DNA from: Gottfriedia acidiceleris | GTDB lineage: Bacteria; Bacillota; Bacilli; Bacillales; Bacillaceae_G | Assembly: GCF_004138285.1 (NCBI RefSeq) | Contig: NZ_SCFN01000007.1 | Location: 1-64,000, forward strand | DNA: 64,000 nucleotides | Direction: 5' to 3' | Shown: piece after piece, positions 35,430-45,080 of the stretch | Position numbering within the stretch: position 1 is the first letter of the stretch | How the letters are laid out: each line of letters starts with the position of its first letter | Notes under the pieces: generated by a model | The model's database searches: none | What the model was told of the DNA's origin: nothing | Seen by the model: only the letters and a program-made list of their open reading frames with translations | Made by a program: the position numbers and the translations under genes

Positions 35430-36644
35430 TTAGCTCTTTTTCTTTATCTCTGTATATTCCGAGGTTTTCCTTTTCTCTTGATTTGATTCGAACTTATTTC
35501 CCGCCGATTTTTTCCGTCTATTTCTTCTTTTTGAGTTTTTGTTCTCTTCTACTGCTTTTTTCTCTAGCTCCTTTTGTTCAGCATTCGCACTAAATAACTC
35601 TTTTTGTTCAGAGTAAACAGATATGATTGAACCACCAGCTTGAATCCAACTTCCACTATATTTTAATAATAATGCTAGTTCTTCGTATTCCTTAACTAAT
35701 GGGTTTGTTTCAGTTTCTTCTGCAACTTGTTGAAGTACATCAAAAATGACTCCGTCCGATAGATCACTTTGCCCTCCTTGTTCGCTAGAAATTGATTCAT
35801 CTTGTTGACTTAGAATCGTTTCATCTAGTTCATCAATTGGTTCATAATCTGGTAATCTACCAAAAAGATTCTCTATTTCATTTAAAATTTCTTCATTTAC
35901 AACTACAGGTGATTTGGCATTATGCGCTTCGACTTCATTAGATACTTCTACATTTGATAGGTCACTAGCATCCTCTTCGAGTAATCTACCTGGATATTCT
36001 TGTACTTCATCAAATATGATTCCGTCAGAAAGTTCACTAGCATGATATTCTGGGACACCATGGTATTGTTGAAGTACGTCAAATATGATCCCATCGGATA
36101 AATCACTTGGTTGTTCTACTTGCCCAGTTTCTTTTAAATAATCTTTTAAATCCTCTATTTCTAGCTCTACGAAACCAGCCAATACTTGTAATGTATTTCC
36201 AATCGCTTGTAAAAAATTTCCCATAAAACCAGATACATCAAATTCCTCATCGCTAAATTCCTCTAAGGCTGCAATTAGTCCACCAAAAGCTTGTTGTGCA
36301 TTCCCTGTTATATTTAATTTGATTGCTCGGTCTGCGTCTTTTTCTTCTTCTACTTTTTCTTCCTCTGCTCCTGCAGCTAATAAACTAAATAATACAGTGA
36401 CATTACCTGAAGCTTGGATAATTTCACCTGAATCTTCTAATACACTAGGTTCTCCTAAAAAAGCTTCTATTATATTACCGATTGCTTGAAAGGAATTTCC
36501 ACCAAAATCTAGATGAAAACTTATATCCTCCCATCTTTTTCGGTTTTCTCCTTTTAATCCTCTCATGGGTGTACTACTAATTGCTGAACTAATTGTTCCA
36601 ATCGCATTCACCCATGCCCCAATAACCTCCATAACTTGGCTCAT
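35430..36644 (-). CDS. Repetitive hypothetical protein (DUF6944-like), QAIGN-type repeats
   Basis: 404 residues. Four related segments centre on Gln-Ala-x-Gly-(Asn/Gly): NSFQAIGNIIEAFLG, NAQQAFGGLIAALEE, NFLQAIGNTLQVLAG, SWIQAGGSIISVYSE. Between them an acidic region carries three copies of (S)DLSDGIIFDVLQQ-type units, and the C-terminus is Lys-rich. It resembles Bacillus proteins annotated DUF6944 (tentative). No signal peptide; the function is unknown. Confidence 0.7.
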   Translation of the reverse strand: MSQVMEVIGAWVNAIGTISSAISSTPMRGLKGENRKRWEDISFHLDFGGNSFQAIGNIIEAFLGEPSVLEDSGEIIQASGNVTVLFSLLAAGAEEEKVEEEKDADRAIKLNITGNAQQAFGGLIAALEEFSDEEFDVSGFMGNFLQAIGNTLQVLAGFVELEIEDLKDYLKETGQVEQPSDLSDGIIFDVLQQYHGVPEYHASELSDGIIFDEVQEYPGRLLEEDASDLSNVEVSNEVEAHNAKSPVVVNEEILNEIENLFGRLPDYEPIDELDETILSQQDESISSEQGGQSDLSDGVIFDVLQQVAEETETNPLVKEYEELALLLKYSGSWIQAGGSIISVYSEQKELFSANAEQKELEKKAVEENKNSKRRNRRKKSAGNKFESNQEKRKTSEYTEIKKKS

Positions 36645-36744
36645 TGTAAAACACCAATCCTTGATTAGTCATTTAGGATTAGTATATTCAATTATGACGT
36701 TTAAACGTTCCAAATAGGTAAATGTAATTGAGCCCTAAATAAAT

Positions 36745-37401
36745 TTATCCAACTTTCTTCTTAAACAATTCAATTTTTGATTTTTCTCCTACAATAAAAA
36801 TTAAATCACCACTTTGAAAAACTACATCTCCAATTTGTGATACCAGTGGCTCACCGTCACGGATGATTAGGACAACAGTTATGCCATATTTCATCGAAAA
36901 ACTCATTTCTCTTAATGTTTTACCAACTAATTTCTCAGGGATGACCGTTTCAACTCCTGCAATATTTTTTGTAATTTCGATGTATTCAATTATTCCACTC
37001 ATCGCTTCCATGCGTGCTGCTTTATGTCCAGCTTCCTCTTCTGGATAGATTACTAAATCCGCTCCAATACTTTCTAAAATCCCACCAACTTCACGATTAT
37101 TCGCTTTACAAATAATTCTTTTTACTTTTCTCTCTTTCAACCTTCTCGTAATTAAGATAGAGGCTAAAGAATCCGTTCCAATCGCTACAAATACTGCATC
37201 AAATTGACTCACATTTAAGTCTTCAAGAATAGACTCTTCACGCAAATCGCCAATTACAGCGTATTCTGTGTACTCTTCTAATTGCTCTAATGTCGTCTTT
37301 TCTTTATCGCAAACTACAACCTCATGGCCTAATCGATCAAACTCTTTTACAATTCCTCGACCAAAACGTCCAGCACCTATTACCAAATATTGCTTTGGCA
37401 T
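36745..37401 (-). CDS. Trk/Ktr-type potassium uptake RCK regulatory subunit
   Basis: 218 residues. Rossmann RCK_N domain starting YLVIGAGRFGRGIVKEF (GxGxxG) with the acidic residue of VVCDKE, then an RCK_C domain (from ~135; GKTLREMSFSMKYGITVVLI). It gates the membrane subunit by nucleotide (ATP/ADP, perhaps c-di-AMP) binding on the cytoplasmic face. It lies 14 bases after the pore gene, so the two form an operon. Sequence is not clearly KtrA or KtrC, so no symbol is given. Confidence 0.9.
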   Translation of the reverse strand: MPKQYLVIGAGRFGRGIVKEFDRLGHEVVVCDKEKTTLEQLEEYTEYAVIGDLREESILEDLNVSQFDAVFVAIGTDSLASILITRRLKERKVKRIICKANNREVGGILESIGADLVIYPEEEAGHKAARMEAMSGIIEYIEITKNIAGVETVIPEKLVGKTLREMSFSMKYGITVVLIIRDGEPLVSQIGDVVFQSGDLIFIVGEKSKIELFKKKVG

Positions 37402-37415
37402 ATAAAATCTCCTCC

Positions 37416-38732
37416 TTACCCAACTGCTAAGTCTTTTTCAACATATTTTAATTTTTGATTATCTACTCGAAGTACGAAATAAATCAGCGTGAAGATCCCA
37501 ATTCTTCCAATAAACATTAGTAAAATTAATGTAATTTTTGACACGCTATGAATATTTGTAGTAATTCCTAATGATAATCCTGTATTTGTAATTGCCGAAA
37601 TAACCTCTAGTAAAATTAAGTCTAATTGAAACGGTTCAAAAACTGAAATAAAGATTGTTGCAAATGTAATTAAAATAATAAAACTCATCGCGATCACAAA
37701 TGCACGGTCAACTACCTCTTTCTTTACACTCGTTCTAAAAATAATAGTATCGTCTTGTGACTTAATAACTGAAAACATTTTTGCAGCTAACACTGAAACT
37801 GTTGTTAATCGTATACCTCCTGCTGCACTCGATGAAGCTCCACCGATATACATCAGCACTAAAAGTATTAATATCGCAGGCAATGTTAGTTCTGCAATAT
37901 CAAGAGGTGCATATCCACCATTTCGACTCGTGACCGATAAAAAAAATGAGTTTGTTAGTTGATCAAAAAAATTTAAATGTTTAAATGCATGGCCTCTTTC
38001 TAAAAGCCAAAAAACAATTGTTCCAAGAATCATAAATGAAAAATGCAGTCGCATATTAATCCTTGTAAATAAGGATTTCTTCTTGTTGTATTTATAGATG
38101 TACTCCATAATAGTCGGATATCCTAATCCACCTATAAAAATTAACGCCGCAGTTACAATTAGAACTAAATTATTTTTTTGAAACGAAATTAAACTATTTC
38201 CAAATAAATCAAAACCTGTATTTGTAAAACTTGCAATAGAATGGAATGCTGTAACTAGTAAAGTTTCTTTTACTGAGTTATATTTTTCTCTAAATTGACT
38301 GTAAAAAAATAACCCACCTATGAATTGAAAAAATAATGATGTATATAAAACTGACAAACTTAATCTTCTAATTGACTTAATACTACTTTGATTTTGGTCC
38401 TTGGAAACTACTAGTAAATTTGAAATCGTCATCCGTATACCGAGCATCATAAAACCGTAACTAATAAAAACAACAATTCCAATTGCACCAATTTCCATTT
38501 GGATCATTAATAGTATTTTACCCCACACATTAAATGTCTCAACTAAGTTTACTGTTGTTAACCCCGTCACACTAATCGCACTAGTTGAAACAAATAAACT
38601 GTCTATATAACTTATATTCGAAATTCGCGTAAATGGAAGATGGTATAAGAATGAAAATAAAAATGTAATGATTATATAAGAAATAAATATATAATGGAGA
38701 GGATTTTTGGCTTTTTTCTTCTTTTTTTTCAT
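37416..38732 (-). CDS. Trk/Ktr-type potassium transporter pore subunit
   Basis: 438 residues, four M1-P-M2 repeats. Filter loops: AISVTGLTTV, SIASFTNTGFDLF, SVTSRNGGYAPLD, SAITNTGLSLGIT, with the Gly residues that select potassium. The gating-loop glycine/serine stretch GGASSSAAGGIRLTT follows. It starts with a KKKKKK run, then membrane helices. First gene of the operon with the RCK subunit; no c-di-AMP riboswitch is visible upstream. Confidence 0.92.
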   Translation of the reverse strand: MKKKKKKAKNPLHYIFISYIIITFLFSFLYHLPFTRISNISYIDSLFVSTSAISVTGLTTVNLVETFNVWGKILLMIQMEIGAIGIVVFISYGFMMLGIRMTISNLLVVSKDQNQSSIKSIRRLSLSVLYTSLFFQFIGGLFFYSQFREKYNSVKETLLVTAFHSIASFTNTGFDLFGNSLISFQKNNLVLIVTAALIFIGGLGYPTIMEYIYKYNKKKSLFTRINMRLHFSFMILGTIVFWLLERGHAFKHLNFFDQLTNSFFLSVTSRNGGYAPLDIAELTLPAILILLVLMYIGGASSSAAGGIRLTTVSVLAAKMFSVIKSQDDTIIFRTSVKKEVVDRAFVIAMSFIILITFATIFISVFEPFQLDLILLEVISAITNTGLSLGITTNIHSVSKITLILLMFIGRIGIFTLIYFVLRVDNQKLKYVEKDLAVG

Positions 38733-38834
38733 AAGTAGCTCTTTTCTCCTTTAATTAGCTGGATAACATTTTATGGAATATTTTTCTAATAGCTATTATC
38801 TATTCTACCTATTTTTAGTTAAAAAACAAAAAAA

Positions 38835-38862
38835 CTTTCAAACCATATGAAAGATTTGAAAG
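38835..38862 (-). terminator. Terminator of the second EamA transporter gene
   Basis: CTTTCAAA/TTTGAAAG 8-bp stem with a T-run on the minus strand, just past the stop of the gene at 38898. Confidence 0.85.
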
Positions 38863-38897
38863 CCTTATGAAATAATTTTTTTATTTAATTGGTTGAT

Positions 38898-39812
38898 CTA
38901 AGCTGATGAAGAATTATCTGTTTTGACTTGTATTGATGAAACTTCTTTTTGCTGTTGATATAGGTACAAGAATACACTCACAATTACGATAGTACCGCCG
39001 ATTAACTGAAATGATGATAACATTTCGTGAAGAAGGAAAACTGCTAAAATAGATGCACCAACTGGTTCCCCGAGTATACTCATTGATATTGTCGTAGCAT
39101 TTACGTAATTTAATAAATAATTATTTATAATATGTGCTAATGAAGGAATAATGGCAGATGCAATAAATATGATCCAATCTTTTGATTGGTAATCAAAGAA
39201 ATTATCCATCGTTACGATATTATAGATTGTTAAAAACGCAGCTGAAAATGCGAATACCCAAAAACTATACACCCAATGAGATGTATTTTTTACGGTTGTT
39301 TGTCCAACCATTAAATAGAGTACTGCAGCAATTACACTTAAAAATGAAAGAATATCACCTTTAAACGCTGACATACTTAAGCCGATATCACCGAATCCTA
39401 TTAGGCATACACCAATAATTGCGATAATCATACATATTTTAGATTGCATAGACGTTCGCTCTTTAAATACAAAGAAACCAAGAATCATTGCTACTAATGG
39501 CTGAAGAGCTAATATTATAGTTGAGCTCGCCACTGAAGTGAAAACTAATGAACCATACCATAAAATAAAATGGACAGCTAACATTAATCCACCTAAAGCG
39601 AATGATTTATAATGCGATTTTTTTAAAGCTTTTAATTCATTTTTTCGCTTCAATACAAATGGTAGCATCCATATACATGTAAACCAGAGGCGATACATGC
39701 TTAAAACAGATGGAGAAGCATTCGTCCATTTAGCTAATATAGCTGAAGTTGAAATCGCAACAATGGACAAAATTAATAATGACATCATTGCATTAGGTTG
39801 TTTTTTATTCAT
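38898..39812 (-). CDS. EamA/DMT-family transporter
   Basis: 304 residues, ten membrane segments in two EamA repeats. Marks: ISTSAILAKWTNASPSVLSMYR (N-terminal) and the second-repeat ISMSILGEPVGASILAVFLLHE. Substrate unknown. Divergent from yjcH. Confidence 0.85.
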   Translation of the reverse strand: MNKKQPNAMMSLLILSIVAISTSAILAKWTNASPSVLSMYRLWFTCIWMLPFVLKRKNELKALKKSHYKSFALGGLMLAVHFILWYGSLVFTSVASSTIILALQPLVAMILGFFVFKERTSMQSKICMIIAIIGVCLIGFGDIGLSMSAFKGDILSFLSVIAAVLYLMVGQTTVKNTSHWVYSFWVFAFSAAFLTIYNIVTMDNFFDYQSKDWIIFIASAIIPSLAHIINNYLLNYVNATTISMSILGEPVGASILAVFLLHEMLSSFQLIGGTIVIVSVFLYLYQQQKEVSSIQVKTDNSSSA

Positions 39813-39927
39813 GTTTCACCTCTTTTAGACTATTTTGTAAGCGTTTAATACATTTTACTTTTCTAAATTTTTTGTATGAAGTAACATCTAATTATATCAT
39901 CCTAGGGAAAAGAAGAGGAGACATTTT

Positions 39928-40656
39928 ATGATTCAAACAATTGGTACTAGAGAAGAACATACATTATATAGTGAACACTTAAAAAAAGAAATTACATTTA
40001 CAATATACTATTCAAGCATGTACACTCCGTTAATAAAACATCACTTATTAATTGCCCAAGATGGACAAGATTATTTTAATTTAGGAAAAGTTCATCGAGT
40101 AATTGAAAAATTAACAAAAGAAGGTTCAATTCAACCTACAATCATTGTGGGAATACCATATTCTTCACCAGAGGAGCGCTTTAAACTATACCACCCTTCT
40201 CAAGTGGGTCAAAAAAATTATATTCGTTTTTTAGCTGAAGAATTACTTCCATATTTAGATGATCATTTACCTTTACTAGGATTAGCCCATAGCAGAACAT
40301 TAATCGGCGATTCATTAGGTGGTACTGTTTCATTACAGGCTGCATTTACATATCCTAATACTTTTGGACAAGTCATTATGCAATCTCCATTTGTGAACGA
40401 TGATGTTATAGAATTTTTAGAGAAATCCAAATTAAATTCGATTCTTTCTATTGTTCAAACTGTTGGAAAACAAGAAGAAAATGTTTTTACACAAAGTAAG
40501 CAATGGGTTAATTTTGTCAAAGGTGGTTTACAGTTAAAAGATTATTTAACTAACTTCCCTGTAGAATTACATTATGCAGAATATGAAGGGGACCATACCT
40601 GGACAAACTGGGAAAAGCAACTTGAAGATGTATTAAAAATTAGTTTAGCAAAATAA
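39928..40656 (+). CDS. yjcH: Putative esterase (YjcH)
   Basis: 242 residues, alpha/beta-hydrolase fold of the esterase D/YjcH kind. Nucleophile elbow IGDSLGG, the acid likely near VKGGL..., and His in EGDHTWTNW. GAGGAG precedes the ATG. It is the first gene of yjcH-yjcG-yjcF as in B. subtilis. The substrate is unknown. Confidence 0.88.
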   Translation: MIQTIGTREEHTLYSEHLKKEITFTIYYSSMYTPLIKHHLLIAQDGQDYFNLGKVHRVIEKLTKEGSIQPTIIVGIPYSSPEERFKLYHPSQVGQKNYIRFLAEELLPYLDDHLPLLGLAHSRTLIGDSLGGTVSLQAAFTYPNTFGQVIMQSPFVNDDVIEFLEKSKLNSILSIVQTVGKQEENVFTQSKQWVNFVKGGLQLKDYLTNFPVELHYAEYEGDHTWTNWEKQLEDVLKISLAK

Positions 40657-40769
40657 TTCGCGAAACTTAGCGATTTTCAAAAAATTTGGTATAATTAAAA
40701 TTAGTTATTTTTCTTTCGTTAATTTTTTCAAATTAAAATATAAAGTATCGTAAACAGGAGGTAATTTTT

Positions 40770-41285
40770 ATGAAATGTGGCGTTGTTATTTTCCCATCTA
40801 ATTTCGTTCAAGAGAAGGCTAATGAGTATAGAAAACGTTTTGATCCAGCTTATACGTTAATCTCTCCTCATGTTACATTAAGAAGTGGATTCGAATTAAG
40901 TGAAGATCAACTTCCAAATATTATTTCACAATTACATGAAATTGCGAGTCAAATTGAACCATTTGAATTGGAAATTAATAAAGTAAGTTCTTTTGCACCA
41001 GTTAATAATGTCATCTATTTAAAAGTTACACCTGTTGAAGCATTAAAAGAGCTTCATGAAAAAATGCACACTGGAGAATTTCCTGCAACAAAAGATTATG
41101 CATTCGTACCGCATATTACAATTGGTCAGCAATTACAAGATGCTGAATTTGCTGATATTCTAGGCCAGTTACGTATGATTCAATTTAGTTACAATGAGGT
41201 TGTAGATAACTTTAAATTAGTTTACCAATTAGAAAACGGTGCTTGGGAAGTTTATGAAACATTTAAATTAGGAGCAAAAAAATGA
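40770..41285 (+). CDS. yjcG: 2'-5' RNA ligase-like phosphoesterase (YjcG)
   Basis: 171 residues; AGGAGG precedes ATG. The two HxT catalytic motifs of the 2H superfamily are HVTLRSGF and HITIGQQL. 2H enzymes cleave or join 2'-5' or cyclic phosphodiesters in RNA or nucleotides. Overlaps the start of yjcF by four bases. Confidence 0.92.
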   Translation: MKCGVVIFPSNFVQEKANEYRKRFDPAYTLISPHVTLRSGFELSEDQLPNIISQLHEIASQIEPFELEINKVSSFAPVNNVIYLKVTPVEALKELHEKMHTGEFPATKDYAFVPHITIGQQLQDAEFADILGQLRMIQFSYNEVVDNFKLVYQLENGAWEVYETFKLGAKK

Positions 41286-41710
41286 GCATTCGCACAATAG
41301 TAGCAGCAACAGACGAAAGTATACAAGACGCTCTTAAAGTAAGAGTAGAAGTTTTTGTAGAGGAACAACAAATTTCAAGAGAATTAGAGTTTGATGGCCT
41401 TGACGAAGAATGTATACATTTTGTTTCATACGATGGAGAACAACCGATTGCTGCAGGTCGACTTAGATTAAACGAATCGACTGGAAAAGTTCAGCGAATC
41501 TGTGTTTTAAGTAACTATCGAGGAAAAAAAATTGGGAATGAAATTATGTACTTAATTCATAAAACTGCAAAGGAAAAAGGTTTAAATCAATTAGTCCTAC
41601 ACGCACAAGAATCCGCAATTCCTTTTTATGAAAAATTAGGTTATGAAATCTCTTCCGAAATATTTTTTGAAGCTGGAATTCCACATGCAGAAATGAAACT
41701 AAAATTATAA
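41282..41710 (+). CDS. yjcF: GNAT-family acetyltransferase (YjcF)
   Basis: 142 residues. Acetyl-CoA site RICVLSNYRGKKIGNEIM (Q/RxxGxG/A type), preceded by AAGRLRL and followed by LHAQESAIPFYEKLGYE. Substrate unknown. It is coupled to yjcG (ATGA overlap) and ends at a strong terminator. Confidence 0.9.
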   Translation: MSIRTIVAATDESIQDALKVRVEVFVEEQQISRELEFDGLDEECIHFVSYDGEQPIAAGRLRLNESTGKVQRICVLSNYRGKKIGNEIMYLIHKTAKEKGLNQLVLHAQESAIPFYEKLGYEISSEIFFEAGIPHAEMKLKL

Positions 41711-41720
41711 ACACACTTAA

Positions 41721-41750
41721 AACTATGATTCAATTGAATCATAGTTTTTT
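41721..41750 (+). terminator. Terminator of yjcH-yjcG-yjcF
   Basis: Perfect palindrome AACTATGATTC/GAATCATAGTT with AATT loop and a T-run. Confidence 0.9.
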
Positions 41751-41921
41751 CATGGGGATTTAAAAAACTATACACGAGGCTATGTGACAAACAACGGTCA
41801 TACTAATGTATTTAGTTCTATACATATGAAAAGATACTTTTTTCCCATTAAAATTCACTTTTCGTACACAAATCTTTTTGGTAACATAGATGAGTCTGCT
41901 TTAATTTTAAGGGGGAAAATA

Positions 41922-44216
41922 ATGAAAATTGCAAACTATCAAAATCAATCAATCTATTTACCAGAATTCCCTCGATCAAGATATGAGGAAATATATCAAG
42001 CCAGTATTCGCGGGGAAGTTAAATGTGTTAATTGCCATCAGAAATTAAATTTCACTTTAACTATTTATGATATTCCTCATTTTTATCATATAAACAATGA
42101 GCAAAATCTAGCATGTATGAATCATAACGTAGAGTTGGAGCAAGAAATTGTTGCTAGATTTGAAAATAATAATTCTACTACCGAAAATACTAACGATCGT
42201 ATTATTAAACTACCTACTAAGCGTTCAATCTCAAATACAGCTACAATCGAAAAAACAGATGAAAATCAATTTATTAACAGACTACCTTTTTACAATATTC
42301 CACCATATAAAAAAAATGAACAAAAGACGGATGAATTTGTGATCAATCAAATTTCATTAGATTCTCAACAATGGAACGCTGTTACACATATCGGTTCACC
42401 ATTACTTGTACTTGCTGGAGCTGGGAGTGGTAAAACAAGAGTTATTACAACTCGAGCAATGCACTTAATGAATAGTGGTATACACCCGCATGAGATGATG
42501 CTCGTGACATTTACGTCAAAAGCATCTGCAGAAATGAAGGAACGAATGAAAGGACTTGGTTACCCTATTCAACAGATGGAAATTGGTACCTTTCATAGTA
42601 TTTTCTATAAAATGCTTTTACGATTTGATCGTACAAAATGGGATTCAAGCCGATTAATTAAATCAGATTTTCAAAAGGAGATCATGTTAAAGCAAATTGG
42701 TCGACGACTTGAAATTGATGAAAAGTCATTTGCATACGACCAAGCTATTCAACAAATAGGCTTATGGAAGAACTCTTGTGTTTATCCACATGAGATTAGA
42801 TCAAAAGATACTTGGGAAGAACAGGTCACTTCTCTTTATGAAGGCTATGAATCATTAAAAAAGCAAAATGGACAATTTGATTTTGACGATATGTTACTCG
42901 GTTGCTTTGAAATGTTAAATGAAAATAATGAATTACTTTTACATTATCAAAATCGATTTAAATGTTTATTAGTGGATGAGTTTCAAGATATTAATAAAAT
43001 CCAATTCAATATTCTAAAAATCCTTTTTCAACATACAGAAAATATAACGGCTGTTGGTGATGATGACCAGTCAATTTATGCGTTTAGAGGAAGTGACCCT
43101 CGATTTATCTTAGACTTTAAAGAGCATTTCCATGGATCTAAAATTTATCATTTAAGTGAAAATTATCGTTCCACCCACGGGATTGTATCATTGGCAAACG
43201 AAGTCATTAAACCTAATAAAAACCGTTTTGTAAAATCAATGCATGCTCAATATGACTACGATCAAGTACCCTCTTTCTTCTTTCCATACGATGAAGAAGA
43301 AGAAGCAACGATGATTATTAATGATATGAAAGAAAAAATTAATAACGGTGCAAATCCAGGACAATTTGCAATTTTGTATCGCACTAATACTGCATCAAGG
43401 GCTGTTTTTGAGCGATTAATTGGAACAAGCTTACCATTTACAATCGATCAAGATGGTGACTCATTTTATGATCGACCTATTATTCGAAAAATGATCTCTT
43501 TCTTACTATTAATAGGAGATGAGGACCACCAAGCAGCATTAAAAGAAATATTACCTGTCTTTTTCCTAAAACAACAAGCATTTCAAGATGCAAAAATGAA
43601 TAGTGTAATGCAAAATCTATCTTTCTTAGAAGCATTCACTACTATAAAAAGTGCAGCACCATTTCAAATTAAAAAAATTGAAAACCTGATAAAGATTTTA
43701 CGTTATTTAAAACACGCATCTCCATTAGAAGCAATTGAGCGAATTGAAGAAAGTCCAGCATTTATGGACTATATTAAAAAGCGTGGAAATGAGTCTAATA
43801 AAATCGAACGACCTTCTGATGATTTAAGAGATTTAAAGGTCGTAAGCAAAAATTTCAAATCAATTAGAGAGTTTGTTGAACACGCATTTCATATCTCTGC
43901 TAAATTTAAAGAATATAAGCAGAAAAAAAATCAGTCATCGCAAGGTAATATTTCGCTTTTAACAGCTCATCGATCAAAGGGATTAGAGTATGATTATGTC
44001 TATATTTTAGGTGTTGTAGACGGGGGATTCCCTCATGATTATGCTTTAGAATCTTTAAAAAATGGTAACTTAGATCAACTAGAAGAAGAACGCCGCCTTC
44101 TATATGTTGCTTGTACAAGAGCTAGAAAGCTATTATACTTATCGATTCTTCAAAAAAGAAGAGGGAAAAAAGCAAATTCATCAAGATTAATTAGACGTTT
44201 TATTAATAAGAAATGA
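41922..44216 (+). CDS. yjcD: UvrD/Rep-type DNA helicase (YjcD)
   Basis: 764 residues from ATG 41922 (AAGGGGG upstream); a longer open frame to 41784 lacks an RBS. The N-terminus has an unusual Cys/His domain (VKCVNCHQK, PHFYHI, ACMNH). The SF1A helicase follows: motif I GAGSGKTRVIT, Ia TFTSKAS, II LLVDEFQDIN, III GDDDQSIYAFRG, IV ENYRST, V LLTAHRSKGLEYDYV, VI ERRLLYVACTRAR. It unwinds DNA with 3'-5' polarity, probably in repair. Longer N-terminus than typical UvrD/PcrA. Confidence 0.92.
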   Translation: MKIANYQNQSIYLPEFPRSRYEEIYQASIRGEVKCVNCHQKLNFTLTIYDIPHFYHINNEQNLACMNHNVELEQEIVARFENNNSTTENTNDRIIKLPTKRSISNTATIEKTDENQFINRLPFYNIPPYKKNEQKTDEFVINQISLDSQQWNAVTHIGSPLLVLAGAGSGKTRVITTRAMHLMNSGIHPHEMMLVTFTSKASAEMKERMKGLGYPIQQMEIGTFHSIFYKMLLRFDRTKWDSSRLIKSDFQKEIMLKQIGRRLEIDEKSFAYDQAIQQIGLWKNSCVYPHEIRSKDTWEEQVTSLYEGYESLKKQNGQFDFDDMLLGCFEMLNENNELLLHYQNRFKCLLVDEFQDINKIQFNILKILFQHTENITAVGDDDQSIYAFRGSDPRFILDFKEHFHGSKIYHLSENYRSTHGIVSLANEVIKPNKNRFVKSMHAQYDYDQVPSFFFPYDEEEEATMIINDMKEKINNGANPGQFAILYRTNTASRAVFERLIGTSLPFTIDQDGDSFYDRPIIRKMISFLLLIGDEDHQAALKEILPVFFLKQQAFQDAKMNSVMQNLSFLEAFTTIKSAAPFQIKKIENLIKILRYLKHASPLEAIERIEESPAFMDYIKKRGNESNKIERPSDDLRDLKVVSKNFKSIREFVEHAFHISAKFKEYKQKKNQSSQGNISLLTAHRSKGLEYDYVYILGVVDGGFPHDYALESLKNGNLDQLEEERRLLYVACTRARKLLYLSILQKRRGKKANSSRLIRRFINKK

Positions 44217-44257
44217 GATTGATCAACTATTAAAAATCAAATTTTGTACAAAAAACT

Positions 44258-44288
44258 AAGGTGAGCAAAAATATGCTCACCTTTTTTT
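44258..44288 (+). terminator. Bidirectional terminator between yjcD and the Q-rich gene
   Basis: 10-bp AAGGTGAGCA/TGCTCACCTT stem; T-run on plus, A-rich upstream gives a T-run on minus. Confidence 0.9.
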
Positions 44289-44299
44289 ATTTTTATGGA

Positions 44300-44506
44300 T
44301 TAACGTCGTCTAGTTGTTCTACCGCCGCAGCCACAACCTGATTTTTGCACATAGCCCGCAGGAGCTCCTTGGTAATATGGGTTATAGTTCGCTTGATTCA
44401 TTTGTTGCTGCATTTGTTGTTGTTGTTGTTGCATTTGGTACTGTTGTTGTTGTTGGATTTGCTGCCATTGATAAGGTGTATATTGACCTTGACCTTGATT
44501 ATACAT
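44300..44506 (-). CDS. Small Gln-rich, CGCGG-ending protein (probable spore coat)
   Basis: 68 residues: QQQ-rich middle (YQMQQQQQQMQQQMNQ), NYNPYYQGAPAGY, then KSGCGCGGRTTRRR. Strong RBS GGAGGG. Composition is typical of small coat or exosporium proteins, but the family is not identified. Confidence 0.6.
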   Translation of the reverse strand: MYNQGQGQYTPYQWQQIQQQQQYQMQQQQQQMQQQMNQANYNPYYQGAPAGYVQKSGCGCGGRTTRRR

Positions 44507-44574
44507 ATCTTCCCTCCTAAAAAAGTTTATTCATAATAGTATATGAAAGGAATTTTCAATCGTTCTACCTAAAA

Positions 44575-44958
44575 TTACGAATTCAGTCTATTAACAATCG
44601 TTTCTATTACGCCAGCTGCCCCTGCAATAGCTAATAAAATGATAATGAACTCTCCCACATGTGGAAAGAACACATATATTAATAGTAAGATCGCTGTACA
44701 CCAAATCCCACTACACCAAGTACAACTTAATAACTCACCAATAAAGTATTGGACTCCACTTCCTTTAATCCTTGTATAAGTAACTGGCATCCCATTCTCT
44801 TCAAGCGTTATTTCATCAATAAAAGGTCTTCTTAGAAAAGCTGTTATTTTATCGTGAACAACTAAACGAGTCAATCGAAAGCTTGCCAAAATTAAGATGA
44901 ATAGCATTAACCAACTTATATCCATGTTAAGTACGAAGGACAAGGGATATAGATACAA
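44575..44958 (-). CDS. yjcA: DUF1360 sporulation membrane protein (YjcA-like)
   Basis: Up to 127 residues (a start at the ATG at 44925 would give 116; neither start has a clear RBS). Membrane helix (LMLFILILASFRLTRLVVHDK), cytoplasmic loop with RRPF, then SCTWCSGIWCTAIL, and C-terminal helices with AGVIETIV. The FRLTRLVVHDKIT and CxWCxGxW motifs define DUF1360, which includes B. subtilis YjcA, a sporulation gene. Confidence 0.75.
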   Translation of the reverse strand: MYLYPLSFVLNMDISWLMLFILILASFRLTRLVVHDKITAFLRRPFIDEITLEENGMPVTYTRIKGSGVQYFIGELLSCTWCSGIWCTAILLLIYVFFPHVGEFIIILLAIAGAAGVIETIVNRLNS

Positions 44959-44984
44959 GGGGTAATAAAGAATAAAATAACCTC

Positions 44985-45080
44985 ACTTCCTTACCCTACA
45001 TTTATGCTCCTCTTATCCCTTCCAACCCTTCTCCTCCCCTTTTCTTTTTACTCTCCTTATTCCCCTATTACAAATCTAGG
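44985..45080 (+). other. Pyrimidine-rich tract upstream of cotZ-like gene
   Basis: About 90 bases are overwhelmingly C/T on the plus strand (for example ACCCTTCTCCTCCCCTTTTC). It lies ~150 bases before the coat gene. Possibly structural; no gene. The rest of 44959-45225 holds the coat gene's promoter. Confidence 0.4.

Noticed and set aside
36645-36744. Possible c-di-AMP (ydaO) riboswitch for the potassium operon
   Set aside because: Neither here nor at 38733-38834 are the conserved ydaO elements present.
43906-44118. Minus ORF inside yjcD with a reverse-transcriptase-like tail (AMTDFFSAY)
   Set aside because: Falls wholly within a well-supported helicase gene in the opposite frame; the resemblance is probably chance.
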